Positions 27,070 through 36,314 are shown, counted from the stretch's first letter. The stretch: DNA of 64,000 nt from Tissierellales bacterium (GCA_018433765.1 JAHDQO010000001.1:372001-436000), one strand, 5' to 3'. Numbers and translations: made by a program. Notes: generated from the letters alone by a model not told the origin.

Positions 27070-27537
27070 CTAAATAGTTAAATCATTATCATCTTTATAT
27101 TTAACTGCTTGATTAAAAACATCTGATAAAATTAGAGCAAAAAAACCGCAAACTATAAAAATAAATACTATAATTAAAGTCATAAAAGAATTTAAAACAA
27201 AAATTTTTGTAGTATATACAATACCTATTAAGAAACATAAAATACTAATTCTTTTTAATGATTTTACATTCTTAATAACAAAAGGATTACAATTTTCTAA
27301 GGTATTAAATATTTTTCTAAGTTCATTTAAAAGAATGAAAGAAGCTATACCAGTTATGTAAAGAACAGTTAATAAATAGTTATATCCTATAACATTAGAT
27401 GTAAATATATCAAGCCATTCAAGATACATTTTAAAAAATATAGGTAAACCAATTATTACTACAGCTGCGACAGCCATTATAAGAACAATAAAAATTTTTA
27501 AATATGCAGATAGTGAATTTCTCCCAGAATATTTCAT
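27070..27537 (-). CDS. DUF2975 membrane protein
   Basis: The protein has 155 residues and four transmembrane helices (about 12-32, 45-65, 90-110, 118-138), the size and topology of DUF2975/YoaS proteins. Together with the adjacent HTH gene it forms the familiar DUF2975-YozG pair. The function is unknown; a membrane sensor or modulator of the regulator is often suggested. Confidence 0.8.
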   Translation of the reverse strand: MKYSGRNSLSAYLKIFIVLIMAVAAVVIIGLPIFFKMYLEWLDIFTSNVIGYNYLLTVLYITGIASFILLNELRKIFNTLENCNPFVIKNVKSLKRISILCFLIGIVYTTKIFVLNSFMTLIIVFIFIVCGFFALILSDVFNQAVKYKDDNDLTI

Positions 27538-27540
27538 AAA

Positions 27541-27820
27541 TATATCAATTCCTTTCTTTTATAATGTTTATTTAGGCGTTTGCGAAACGCCATAACCCGC
27601 ATAGATACGGGATAATTTATGTAAAAACAATATAACTCTTCACTCATTTATGGTATAAATAAAAGTTTACAATTACCTACTATTCATTGTTGACATTGTC
27701 TTCTTGTTTCTATAAAAACGACACATAATCAGCATTTTGTTCTGAATAGCTGTTTGAAGAACTATTGTTAAGATTTTCAGGGTCATCATGCAGAGAAATA
27801 ATAGACAATAAAAAACTAAT
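27541..27820. other. Intergenic stretch with hairpins and a coding-like tail
   Basis: GGCGTTTGCGAAACGCC (about 27575-27591) and a CCCG...CGGG pair form hairpins that could end the upstream minus-strand transcript. On the minus strand, after the stop of the 74-residue gene, the same frame stays open for 36 more codons (DDPENLNNSSSNSYSEQ). No other gene is seen. Confidence 0.4.
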
Positions 27821-28045
27821 TTAGTTTGGCGTTGGCAAAAATCCTAATGCACCAACCAAAAAAAAGAACAAAACAATTAATAAAACATATCCTAAAAAAA
27901 GCACTCCCAGAATCATACATGTTCTATATAATTTTATATTACGTGTTTTGCTCCAATAACTTATTACCATGAATGTAATTCCTAAAACGATAGAAAGCAT
28001 TGGTAAATACAAGAGTAAGAAAGTTATTATAGCCATTATATCCAT
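27821..28045 (-). CDS. Small two-TM membrane protein
   Basis: The protein has 74 residues and two long hydrophobic helices (about 5-27 and 42-68) with a basic loop between them, ending GFLPTPN. AAAGGGGGAT precedes the start region. No family is recognised. It lies closest to the palindrome at 28129-28165, which may control it. Confidence 0.6.
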   Translation of the reverse strand: MDIMAIITFLLLYLPMLSIVLGITFMVISYWSKTRNIKLYRTCMILGVLFLGYVLLIVLFFFLVGALGFLPTPN

Positions 28046-28128
28046 TATATCGCCGATCCCCCTTTCATAATTTAATTAACTAATAATGTTTATTACATTT
28101 ATAATTTAGCACAAGTTTTTTTATAAGT

Positions 28129-28165
28129 CAATAATTATTTATTGATAAACAATAAATAATTATTG
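28129..28165. promoter_or_regulatory. Perfect 16-bp inverted repeat, probable operator
   Basis: CAATAATTATTTATTG (28129-28144) is repeated in inverse at 28150-28165 with a 5-nt spacer. It overlaps a minus-strand TTGACT hexamer that could be the -35 of the membrane-gene cluster, and lies between divergent genes. There is no T-run, so a terminator is unlikely. Confidence 0.6.
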
Positions 28166-28260
28166 ATAAAAATATTAAGAAAAATCTGATTTTATTGTGA
28201 ATTTGTGTTAAAATATAATAAGCAAATATTGCTAATTTTTCATAAAGAAAGGTGATCTTA

Positions 28261-29139
28261 ATGCATTTAGCATGGCTTAAATCTTTTTCATATAATAATG
28301 AAGGAGGGTATGAGGCAGGAGTAATATTATTAGATTGCACTGTTAGTAATAAAATAATGCAGGAAATGGCTGAAGGATTTGATTTTCCAGAAACAGCTTT
28401 TATATATAAAAATAAGAGAAAAGAAAAAAATATATATGATATTAGGTTCTTTACTCCAAAATGTGAAGTATATTTATGCGGACATGCTACAATAGCTTCT
28501 TTTTATTTACTTGCAAAGCTAGGTAAACTTGATAGGAAGGAAGATAAATCCATAGCTTATCAAGATACTAAAGCTGGCAGAGTTAAGATTGAAGTAAATT
28601 ATGAAGGTGATAAAATAAAAAATGTATTTGTATATAAATCAAAACCTAAAGAATATGGTGTAATAAAAGATAAAAGAAAAAAAAGAATAGCGGATTCACT
28701 TAATATTAAAGTAGAGGATATAGGATTAGAAAAATATGAATTAGAGCCTACGATAGTTTATACAGGTTTATCGGATATTTTAATTCCTGTAAAAAGCAGA
28801 GAGATATTGAACAATATTAAGCCAGATGTTGAATTGATATTTGATATTAGTTATGAAGAAGATGTAGTAGGATATCATGTATTTACTATAGAGGATAATC
28901 AACTATATGCTAGAAATTTTGCACCTGCAGCAGGGATAGATGAGGAATGTGCTACAGGCTCTTCAAATTGTGGACTTGTTTATTTCTTGTACAAAAGGAA
29001 TATAATAGATAGCAGTGTAAAAATAATACAAGGTGAAGCTATGAATGAAAAAAGCCTGGTGTATTGTAATATAAATGAAACAGAATTAGAGTATTATATG
29101 AGATTTGGAGGAGAAGTTGAAGAAGTTAATATAATATAA
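28261..29139 (+). CDS. PhzF family isomerase/epimerase
   Basis: The protein has 292 residues. It shows the PhzF fold signatures: FPETAFIY with catalytic Glu 44, YLCGHATIAS, and ECATGSSNCGLVYFL in the second half. Members isomerise diverse small molecules, so the substrate is unknown. A GTG at 28252 overlaps the AAAGGTGATC ribosome site, so ATG 28261 is preferred. Confidence 0.9.
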   Translation: MHLAWLKSFSYNNEGGYEAGVILLDCTVSNKIMQEMAEGFDFPETAFIYKNKRKEKNIYDIRFFTPKCEVYLCGHATIASFYLLAKLGKLDRKEDKSIAYQDTKAGRVKIEVNYEGDKIKNVFVYKSKPKEYGVIKDKRKKRIADSLNIKVEDIGLEKYELEPTIVYTGLSDILIPVKSREILNNIKPDVELIFDISYEEDVVGYHVFTIEDNQLYARNFAPAAGIDEECATGSSNCGLVYFLYKRNIIDSSVKIIQGEAMNEKSLVYCNINETELEYYMRFGGEVEEVNII

Positions 29140-29160
29140 ACATAATAATGTTATTGTAGC

Positions 29161-29201
29161 TTGACAAAATACAAATAATTAAATATAATTTGATTATCAA
29201 A
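29161..29201 (+). promoter_or_regulatory. Promoter and FabT-like operator of the marR-degV unit
   Basis: TTGACA (29161-29166), 17 bp and TATAAT (29184-29189) form a full consensus promoter. TTTGA-TTA-TCAAA (29189-29201) overlaps the start point and matches the TTTGA-N3-TCAAA palindrome bound by FabT-type MarR repressors. Confidence 0.8.
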
Positions 29202-29218
29202 ATATTTGAGGTGATGTT

Positions 29219-29665
29219 TTGAAAAAAGAACATAAGTCATTGAATGAAATACTTGTAAAACTTTTTAACGAAATATTAAGAATTGAAGAGAAATATTTAT
29301 GCAGAGGTGAGTTCTCCGACTTATCAATTACAGAGATGCATATTATTGAAAGCATGGGTATTGATAAAGAGAGGACAATGTCTGCTACAGCTAAAGATTT
29401 AAAGATAACATCTGGTACTTTAACAATAGCTATAGATAATCTAATTAAAAAGGGTTATGTAATTAGAAGAAGATCAGATAAAGATCGTAGAGTTGTTATG
29501 ATAAAATTAAATGATAAAGGAAAAAAGGCGTATGAGGTTCATGATGAATTTCACAAAGATATGGTAGTAAGTACTTTACAAGATCTAGATGAAAAAGAAG
29601 AGATAGTACTTATAAAAGCACTGGTAAATGTTTCCAAATATTTCAGAAAAAAATATGATAATTAA
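29219..29665 (+). CDS. MarR-family regulator, FabT-like
   Basis: The protein has 148 residues. The winged-helix core includes MSATAKDLKITSGTLTIAIDNLIKKGYV and the wing RRRSDKDRRVVMIKLN. The start is TTG 29219, 6 nt after GAGGTGATG; no in-frame ATG fits. Its own promoter and the downstream degV gene each carry TTTGA-N3-TCAAA palindromes, so it is probably a FabT-type regulator of fatty-acid metabolism with autoregulation. Specificity is inferred from operators and neighbour. Confidence 0.87.
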   Translation: MKKEHKSLNEILVKLFNEILRIEEKYLCRGEFSDLSITEMHIIESMGIDKERTMSATAKDLKITSGTLTIAIDNLIKKGYVIRRRSDKDRRVVMIKLNDKGKKAYEVHDEFHKDMVVSTLQDLDEKEEIVLIKALVNVSKYFRKKYDN

Positions 29666-29680
29666 TTTTTTTGTACAAAT

Positions 29681-29697
29681 ATTTTGAGAATCAAAAT
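29681..29697 (+). promoter_or_regulatory. Second FabT-like operator
   Basis: ATTTTGAGAATCAAAAT is a perfect 7-bp-arm palindrome containing TTTGA-GAA-TCAAA. It lies 18 bp before the DegV gene, just before its AGGAGG site. Confidence 0.72.
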
Positions 29698-29714
29698 AAC
29701 AGGAGGTCAAATAT

Positions 29715-30557
29715 ATGGCAATTAAAATAATTACAGATAGTGCATGTGATTTGCCCAAAAGTATTATAAGAAAGCATAATATAAAAATAGTACCTTTGAC
29801 AGTAAACTTTAAAGAAGAATCATTTCTTGATAAATTTGAAATAACTACAGACGAGTTTTTTGATAAATTAGAAAACGCAGATGAACTTCCTACAACATCT
29901 CAAGTATCACCTGGAGAATTTGTAAGTGCATTTAAGGAAAATTTAGGAGAAGAAGATGAAATTTTAGGTATTTTTCTTGCTCATGAACTTAGTGGAACTA
30001 TTAAATCTGCACAAATGGCAAAAGATATCATTGGTTCAGATAAAATAAAGATAGTCGATTCAAGAAGTGTTTCTTTAGGTGAAGGCATACTAGTATTAAA
30101 GGCGATTGATCTTGTTAATAAAGGCACTGATATAGATGAAATAGTAAAAGTTTTAGAAGAAACTACTAAAAAAGTTAAAACAGCAGCTGCAGTTGATACA
30201 TTAAAATATTTAGAAAAAGGTGGAAGATTAACAAAGAAACAAGCTGTAATAGGTTCTATGCTAAAAATCAAACCAATTATTGAATTAAGAGATGGTCAAG
30301 TGTTAGCAGTGGATAAAGTAAGAGGCAAAAAAAGAGTGATAAAGTGGATAGAAAATTGGATTGACAAAAACAATTATGATTTAAATAATAAAACAATAAT
30401 ACTATTAAATGGTAGAGGTCAGGAATTGCACGACAGTATAAAAGAAATATTAATTAATAAGTATAATGCTAAAGATATTATAGAATCTGAAATAGGTTCT
30501 GTTGTAGCTACTCATTCTGGACCCGGATGTGCTGGATTAGCATTTATTAATGAGTAA
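29715..30557 (+). CDS. DegV/FakB fatty-acid-binding protein
   Basis: The protein has 280 residues. ITDSACDLP at the N-terminus, LTTSQVSPGEF (as ELPTTSQVSP), DTLKYLEKGGRL and the terminal HSGPGCAGLAF motif define DegV/FakB. FakB presents fatty acids to FakA kinase for phosphorylation. No fakA is in the window. FabT-like operators upstream link it to lipid control. It overlaps the convergent capA-like gene by 11 bp. Confidence 0.92.
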   Translation: MAIKIITDSACDLPKSIIRKHNIKIVPLTVNFKEESFLDKFEITTDEFFDKLENADELPTTSQVSPGEFVSAFKENLGEEDEILGIFLAHELSGTIKSAQMAKDIIGSDKIKIVDSRSVSLGEGILVLKAIDLVNKGTDIDEIVKVLEETTKKVKTAAAVDTLKYLEKGGRLTKKQAVIGSMLKIKPIIELRDGQVLAVDKVRGKKRVIKWIENWIDKNNYDLNNKTIILLNGRGQELHDSIKEILINKYNAKDIIESEIGSVVATHSGPGCAGLAFINE

Positions 30558-31722
30558 CACATTGAAAACTACCATCAGTACTAATTGTAGTATTAAATTC
30601 TTCAGACAATTCTATCATTTTATCAATGATTTCTTGTTTTAAAGGATTATCATCTAAAAGAAGATTTGCTTTGCAATATTGTATATTTATAGGATAGATT
30701 TTACCACTAATAAATCTGTCCTTATTTATTTTTAATTCAAATATACCTGTTTTGCCAGCATCATCATTCATTTTTAAGAATATAAAATTACCAATACTAT
30801 AAAATATAGGTTTGTCATTATAAAATTCTATTCCCTGTAGTACATGAGGATGATGACCTATTATTATATCACAACCTGCATCAATTATTTGATGTGCGAG
30901 TTTTACTTGGTTTTCTTGTGGTTTAGATTCATATTCAACACCCCAGTGAAGTATTGCTACTAAAATATCACATTTATCATCACAAATTTTAATATTTTGT
31001 AAAGCTTTTTCTATATCTTTATCTTGTAAAGGAGCTACTCCGGGTTTTTCTTCATCTGCTCGCCAATCATTCCATGGAATAATAGAAGTGTAATTTATAA
31101 ATCCTACTTTAATACCATTTTTTTCGATAACTGTCATGCTTTCAGCTTCTTCAATATTTGAACCTATACCTGAGTATTTTATTTTATATTCATCAAGATA
31201 GTTTATAGTATCGTAAAATGCATCTGTTCCATAGTCAAGTATATGATTATTAGCTGTAGAAACTAGATCAATACCAGCATTAACTAAACCTTCTAGTGTG
31301 TAAGGTTTTGATCTAAATCCATAACCTTCACGTTTTTTAGTAACTCCTTGTTCACTAACACAAGTTTCTAGATTTACAACTGAAATATCAGCTGAATTCA
31401 TTATATCAGTGATATCAGTCCAAGAATAATCAACTCCAAAATTATTTATATAATCAGCAAAAAAGCTGTCCATTAATATATCGCCACCAAAAGCAAGAGT
31501 TACTTCTTTTTCTTCAATTGGTTTTTGATCATCTTCACCAGTTGATGGAACAACATCTTCATTATCAGCTTCATTTTCTAATGGTTTAATGTATTCATTA
31601 ATAACTTCACAGTTTTTATTATTTACAGTAACTTCAATATTTGAACTTTTATTGCAGCAGCTTAATATAACAAGAATTACAATAATTATTAATACAACTA
31701 TAAAAATTATTTTCTTTTTCAT
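30547..31722 (-). CDS. CapA/PgsA-type metallophosphatase-like protein
   Basis: The protein has 391 residues. An N-terminal membrane helix (about 4-22) and acidic linker are followed by the CapA domain: FGGDILMD, NLETCVS, ANNHILDYG, HWGVEYE and IGHHPHVLQG. These are the metal-binding motifs of the PGA_cap family. Members are linked to poly-gamma-glutamate capsule, but no capBC is nearby, so the role here is open. Three bases of its end overlap degV convergently. Confidence 0.9.
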   Translation of the reverse strand: MKKKIIFIVVLIIIVILVILSCCNKSSNIEVTVNNKNCEVINEYIKPLENEADNEDVVPSTGEDDQKPIEEKEVTLAFGGDILMDSFFADYINNFGVDYSWTDITDIMNSADISVVNLETCVSEQGVTKKREGYGFRSKPYTLEGLVNAGIDLVSTANNHILDYGTDAFYDTINYLDEYKIKYSGIGSNIEEAESMTVIEKNGIKVGFINYTSIIPWNDWRADEEKPGVAPLQDKDIEKALQNIKICDDKCDILVAILHWGVEYESKPQENQVKLAHQIIDAGCDIIIGHHPHVLQGIEFYNDKPIFYSIGNFIFLKMNDDAGKTGIFELKINKDRFISGKIYPINIQYCKANLLLDDNPLKQEIIDKMIELSEEFNTTISTDGSFQCVTH

Positions 31723-31887
31723 TAATTTTGCGCCTCCATTATATAAATTTTAAACGAGAACCTTATTATCCTATTTATGTTTTATATAGTAAAACTTCTT
31801 AACTTTTTACTTTTCACTTTATTTACTTATTTCTTCTTATTATTATAATATTTTATCAAAAATTGTCAAATAATTAAAGCATATTAG

Positions 31888-31928
31888 CGAACAAACGTTT
31901 TGACAAAATAGAACAAATGTACTATAAT
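31888..31928 (+). promoter_or_regulatory. Promoter with LexA (DinR)-like boxes
   Basis: TTGACA (31900-31905), 17 bp and TATAAT (31923-31928) form a consensus promoter. CGAACAAACGTTTT (31888-31901) matches 13 of 14 positions of the Firmicute LexA box CGAACRNRYGTTYC and overlaps the -35. A weaker AGAACAAATGTACT (31910-31923) lies between the hexamers. Confidence 0.72.
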
Positions 31929-31975
31929 TATATATAATCAGTTTTAAATTCTTAAAGAAAGGAACTAATGCTAAT

Positions 31976-33214
31976 ATGAAAGAAATTTTAGAAAAACTAA
32001 AAATATTAGCTGATGCAGCAAAATACGATGTATCTTGTGCTTCAAATGGTGTAGGTAGAAAGAATAAAGGTAAAATAGGTAATTCATCAGCTTCAGGTAT
32101 TTGTCATACTTGGACATCAGATGGAAGATGTGTTTCATTACTAAAAATTCTGATGACTAATGATTGTGTTTATGATTGCAAGTATTGCATAAATAGAATT
32201 ACAAATAATGTTCAAAGAGCAAGCTTTACTCCGGAAGAAATAGCTGCTTTAACTATAGAATTTTACAGAAGAAATTATATAGAAGGCTTATTTTTAAGTT
32301 CAGCGGTAGAGAAAAATCCTGACTACACAATGGAACGAATATGTAAAGCACTTGAACTTATAAGAAATAAATATGGCTTTAGTGGTTATATTCATGTCAA
32401 AGCAATACCAGGAGCGGATAATTTACTCATAAAAAGAGCAGGTTTTTTAGCAGATAGGATGAGTGTTAATATCGAGCTGCCAACAAGAGAAAGTTTAAAA
32501 ATACTTGCACCTCAAAAGAAAGTTGAAAAACTGTTATTACCAATGAAACAAATAGACAATTGTATTGTTGAGAACAAAGAAGTAAGAAGTAAATTTAAAA
32601 GTTCACCTAAATTTGTTCCTGGCGGGCAAGCAACTCAGATGATAATAGGAGCTACTCCTGATTCAGATTATACTATACTTCAAGCCTCTCAATCTTTATA
32701 TAATAGATACAATATGAAAAGAGTATATTTTTCTGCATATGTTCCAGTAGCTTCATCACCTAATCTTCCATCTATAAACACTATGCCTCCCTTAAAAAGA
32801 GAGCACAGACTTTATCAAGCTGACTGGCTGCTTAGATTTTATAAATTTAAAGCTGACGAATTGTTAACAATAGAACAACCTAATTTTGATTTAGATTTTG
32901 ATCCTAAAATTAGTTGGGCATTTAGAAATATTGATAAATTTCCAATCGAGATAAATAAAGCTTCATATGAAGAACTGTTAAGAATTCCAGGAGTAGGTAT
33001 TAAATCAGCCTATAGAATTATCAACCAAAGAAAAGTTGCAAACATATCATATGACAGTTTAAAAAAAATGGGCACAGTATTAAAAAGAGCCAAATACTTT
33101 ACAACTTTTAATGGTAAATACTATGGGGGTATACAAATTGACCCTGATAAAATAAAAGGAATATTAAGGCAGAAAGAAATACAGAAACAGCTCAGTATCT
33201 TTGAGCTTGCTTAG
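31976..33214 (+). CDS. Radical SAM protein of the DNA modification/repair (TIGR03916) type
   Basis: The protein has 412 residues. The radical SAM cluster motif CX3CX2C is at C64, C68 and C71. A C-terminal helix-hairpin-helix (EELLRIPGVGIKSAYRII, near 332-350) suggests DNA binding. This protein and the next form a known conserved pair, often with a uracil-DNA-glycosylase domain, of unproven DNA repair or modification role. The LexA-like box upstream supports damage induction. Confidence 0.9.
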   Translation: MKEILEKLKILADAAKYDVSCASNGVGRKNKGKIGNSSASGICHTWTSDGRCVSLLKILMTNDCVYDCKYCINRITNNVQRASFTPEEIAALTIEFYRRNYIEGLFLSSAVEKNPDYTMERICKALELIRNKYGFSGYIHVKAIPGADNLLIKRAGFLADRMSVNIELPTRESLKILAPQKKVEKLLLPMKQIDNCIVENKEVRSKFKSSPKFVPGGQATQMIIGATPDSDYTILQASQSLYNRYNMKRVYFSAYVPVASSPNLPSINTMPPLKREHRLYQADWLLRFYKFKADELLTIEQPNFDLDFDPKISWAFRNIDKFPIEINKASYEELLRIPGVGIKSAYRIINQRKVANISYDSLKKMGTVLKRAKYFTTFNGKYYGGIQIDPDKIKGILRQKEIQKQLSIFELA

Positions 33215-33302
33215 ATATAAGAAAAGTTTTGAAAGCTTTACTTGTAAAGCATCATTTAACTATCAACTATTAACTAATAATTATTTTAGTGGAGGGGTAA
33301 GC

Positions 33303-34058
33303 GTGAATTATCTTTATGATGGAAGTTTTGATGGGCTCTTAACATGTATATATTGGAACTATTATGGAGAGAAAATTTCTGGTATATATAATGTAAATCA
33401 ATACCAGCAATCAATAATAGAAAATTATAAAATAATTAAAACAGATGAAAAACTAGCTGAAAAAGTTTATAGTGCCATAGAATTAAAAATATCTAAACAA
33501 GCACTAGACTATGTGTATTACTGCTTTTTATCTAATAATTTAAATAAAGAAAACTATATTTTAGATTTTGTTAAAATAGGATTTAAGCTTGGTAAAAATA
33601 CACTTGATTACTATTCTCATGATAAAATTATGCCAATACATGAAATATATAAAAAAGTTAGCTTTGAAAGACATAGATTTTTAGGTTTGCTGCGATTTTC
33701 AGATATTAAAGGTATTTTATATGCGAAGTACAGTCCTGATCATAATATTTCAGTATTAGTAGCTGATCATTTTGCTGATAGGTTAAAAAATGAAAAATTT
33801 ATTATTCATGATATAAAAAGAAATTTAGCTGTTGTCTATTCAGATAGTTCATGGTACTTGACGGATTTTAAATTAAAACAAAGCATTGAATATTCTGAAA
33901 AGGAAAAACTGTTCCAAAGGCTTTGGCAGGGTTATTTTAATCAGCTTTCAATAAAAGAAAGAAAAAATATTAATTTGCAGTTTCAATTTGTTCCTGCTAG
34001 ATACAGAAAAAATTTAGTAGAGTTTAATTATACAGTTGATAGTTTGCAGAATATTTAA
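33303..34058 (+). CDS. TIGR03915-type partner of the radical SAM protein
   Basis: The protein has about 251 residues. The N-terminus NYLYDGSFDGLLTCIY and the later GLLRFSDIKGILYAKYSPDHN and LADHFADR-type segments match the family of probable DNA metabolism proteins linked to the radical SAM gene. GTG 33303 follows GGAGGGGTAAGC and aligns with the family start; the frame is open further upstream but that part is not family-like. It may present DNA or link to a glycosylase; the mechanism is unknown. Confidence 0.85.
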   Translation: MNYLYDGSFDGLLTCIYWNYYGEKISGIYNVNQYQQSIIENYKIIKTDEKLAEKVYSAIELKISKQALDYVYYCFLSNNLNKENYILDFVKIGFKLGKNTLDYYSHDKIMPIHEIYKKVSFERHRFLGLLRFSDIKGILYAKYSPDHNISVLVADHFADRLKNEKFIIHDIKRNLAVVYSDSSWYLTDFKLKQSIEYSEKEKLFQRLWQGYFNQLSIKERKNINLQFQFVPARYRKNLVEFNYTVDSLQNI

Positions 34059-34124
34059 TCAGAGCATTGAAAAACTTAAACTTAATTGCTATAATTATTT
34101 AAAAAAGTAAAGTTAGGTGATAAA

Positions 34125-34616
34125 ATGCAAAAGATAGAAAAAATAGAATTTAAAAATAAAAGACAGTTTTATAATTACTTAAATTTGAAACTTACAGGTT
34201 TAATTTGTGAAGAACAAGATTGGTTAGCAAACTTATCTAATTCATCTGCTTTATTATGGCTTTTGCTAGATAATATAAATTGGGCAGGTTTTTATTTATA
34301 TAAAAATAATGAGCTTGTTCTCGGACCATTTCAAGGGAAACCAGCCTGCACACACATACAAGTTGGAAAAGGAGTATGCGGAACAGCTGCAAAAGAGTTA
34401 AAAACTCAGCTAGTAAGAAATGTGCACGAATTTTCTGGACATATAGCATGTGATTCAGAATCAAACTCTGAAATAGTTATACCAATAATTCAAAAAGGTA
34501 AATTAAAAGGAGTTTTAGACATTGACAGTCCGGTTTTATCACGTTTTGATGAAGAAGATAAAGAATACTTAGAGAAATTTATTGAAACATTTAACAAATA
34601 TATAGAACTTCCTTAG
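34125..34616 (+). CDS. Free methionine-(R)-sulfoxide reductase (GAF domain)
   Basis: The protein has 163 residues. It is a single GAF domain with NWAGFYLY, QGKPACTHI, GKGVCGTAA and GHIACDSESNSEIVIP. The three catalytic Cys of fRMsr are present (C75, C85, C109). It reduces free Met-R-sulfoxide using thioredoxin. It follows the DNA-repair pair and may belong to a stress-response unit. Confidence 0.93.
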   Translation: MQKIEKIEFKNKRQFYNYLNLKLTGLICEEQDWLANLSNSSALLWLLLDNINWAGFYLYKNNELVLGPFQGKPACTHIQVGKGVCGTAAKELKTQLVRNVHEFSGHIACDSESNSEIVIPIIQKGKLKGVLDIDSPVLSRFDEEDKEYLEKFIETFNKYIELP

Positions 34617-34822
34617 CTTATTAGTTTTACAATATTTTGACCTCTCCCGAAACATTATGAATAATAATATGCCCTTTTGAAATCAATTCTTGTATAATAT
34701 TACCCGGGAAATTTTGCTCAACTTTTATAGTTATGTTTAATGCACTGCATTATAATCATTATGATACTGTATTTACCCAAAATAATTCCTATAATATAAT
34801 AAATTTAGAAAGGGAGATTTTT

Positions 34823-35989
34823 GTGAGGAAATTATTATTTTTTTTAGTTATTATCATTTTACTATTTGCTAATTGCAATACTTTGAGTGCGGAATCTTTA
34901 AATATGAAAGAGAACTGGTTTGAAGATGACTTAAAATATTTAATAAACAAAGATAATAAAATAATTGATAATCTTTCATATGAAACATTCAAACCTAATG
35001 AAAATGTAACATATGGTGAATTTATTTCATATGTTATGAGAATTTTAGGACATGATTTTAAAGAAGATAATGAAAATGGGACTGAACCATACATTAAGAA
35101 AGCAAAGATTTATAATTTTATAAGACCAAAAGAAATAGAAGATTATGATAAACCAATTACACGTGGAGATACAGCAAGAATAGTATCTAGAACCGTTAAA
35201 CGTTCAGCTGGAAGGATGATATATAGACCATCACAAAAGCTAGAGAAATTGATTTGTGATTATGATACTATAGATGATAATTATAAGATATATGTAATGA
35301 AAGTATTTGACTTAGGTATAATGGAAGGTTATAAAGGTAAATTTCAATCTAATAATTTACTTACAAATGCTGAATGCGTTGCAATCTTAAGAAGGATGAT
35401 TGATACTACAGCTAGAAAAGTTCCTCAATTAGAAAAAGATGAATCCAGAGAGATTACAGATGAAGAAATATCAGAACAACTTAAGTATATAGAAGATAAT
35501 ATTTGTATAGGAATGTCAATAGATGATATTGAAAAAATGTTTATAAGTAAGTATAGAAATTTTTCTCTAGAAGATGATATGTTAGATAATTCTCATAGTT
35601 TAATAAGAAAAAATTCATACTACATATTTGATGGAAATAATAACTATTCTAATATTGAAGAAGGTTGTACTTTTATTAATGATGAAAAAAATGAAGTAGG
35701 TACAATTACATCTATTGAAGATAGACATATTTTAATAGATAATAAAATTGAAATAACTTATTATAATATTTATACTGATTTACGAATATTTGTTTACAAT
35801 ATGCTAATGACAAGAAAAGCTGGAGTAATGATTAATGTTTATTCTGACGATATCTATAAAGTACTTGGAATTAATGTATTTTATGTTACAGGTGAAGATA
35901 ATAAAATTAATTTAATAAAATATTATGAGAATGGAACAAAAGAATTACATGAAAATATTGTTGATGATATTATAGAATATATTTATTAA
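34823..35989 (+). CDS. Secreted SLH-like protein with an uncharacterised C-terminal domain
   Basis: The protein has about 388 residues. GTG 34823 follows AAAGGGAG and starts a clear signal peptide (ends TLSAES). SLH-like repeats occupy about 30-215 (FKPNENVTYGEFISYVMRIL, LTNAECVAILRRM). A C-terminal domain (about 220-388) is shared with the lipoprotein at 38672-39391, including MLMTRKAGV and NIYTDLRIFVYN. No function is known for the shared domain. The frame is open 30 codons further upstream, but that part lacks a ribosome site. Confidence 0.75.
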   Translation: MRKLLFFLVIIILLFANCNTLSAESLNMKENWFEDDLKYLINKDNKIIDNLSYETFKPNENVTYGEFISYVMRILGHDFKEDNENGTEPYIKKAKIYNFIRPKEIEDYDKPITRGDTARIVSRTVKRSAGRMIYRPSQKLEKLICDYDTIDDNYKIYVMKVFDLGIMEGYKGKFQSNNLLTNAECVAILRRMIDTTARKVPQLEKDESREITDEEISEQLKYIEDNICIGMSIDDIEKMFISKYRNFSLEDDMLDNSHSLIRKNSYYIFDGNNNYSNIEEGCTFINDEKNEVGTITSIEDRHILIDNKIEITYYNIYTDLRIFVYNMLMTRKAGVMINVYSDDIYKVLGINVFYVTGEDNKINLIKYYENGTKELHENIVDDIIEYIY

Positions 35990-36038
35990 TTACGATAATA
36001 ATAAAGTCAATGTAAATAATGAAAATAAAATTGCAACC

Positions 36039-36093
36039 TATAGATAACAATAATTTCCTTAAAAAACCCTTGACAAGAAATATTTATTGTATT
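36039..36093 (+). repeat. 55-bp duplicate of the tyrS promoter region
   Basis: It is identical at 54 of 55 positions to 39509-39563 upstream of tyrS. It carries TTGACA (36070-36075), but the copy ends at the first base of the -10, which here reads TTTCAT, so this copy is probably inactive. The two copies bracket 3.4 kb of secreted-protein genes. Confidence 0.88.
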
Positions 36094-36314
36094 TTCATCG
36101 CTGCCTTCTATTTAATAATGTTCAGATATACTTGATCTGTAAGTAGCTCAGATGTAGCAATCATAGCATTCTTTAGTATAAAGAACATTTCAAAGTAGAT
36201 GTATATTTTTTACCTAAAAAAATTTATAAACACAGTCTTATCATAAAATTATTTATATTCAATAATAATTTGAATATAAATAAAACCAAATATGTAAAAA
36301 TATAAAATTATGTA
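36094..36314. other. Intergenic region with a 12-bp inverted repeat
   Basis: ATTTATATTCAA (36251-36262) pairs with TTGAATATAAAT (36270-36281). There is no T-run, so a protein-binding site is more likely than a terminator. Nothing else is recognised. Confidence 0.4.

Noticed and set aside
29219-29221. ATG 29214 as start of the MarR-type gene
   Set aside because: It is out of frame with the MarR coding sequence; TTG 29219 has the correct frame and spacing.
36251-36281. Terminator before the CARDB-M23 gene
   Set aside because: The inverted repeat has no following T-run on either strand.
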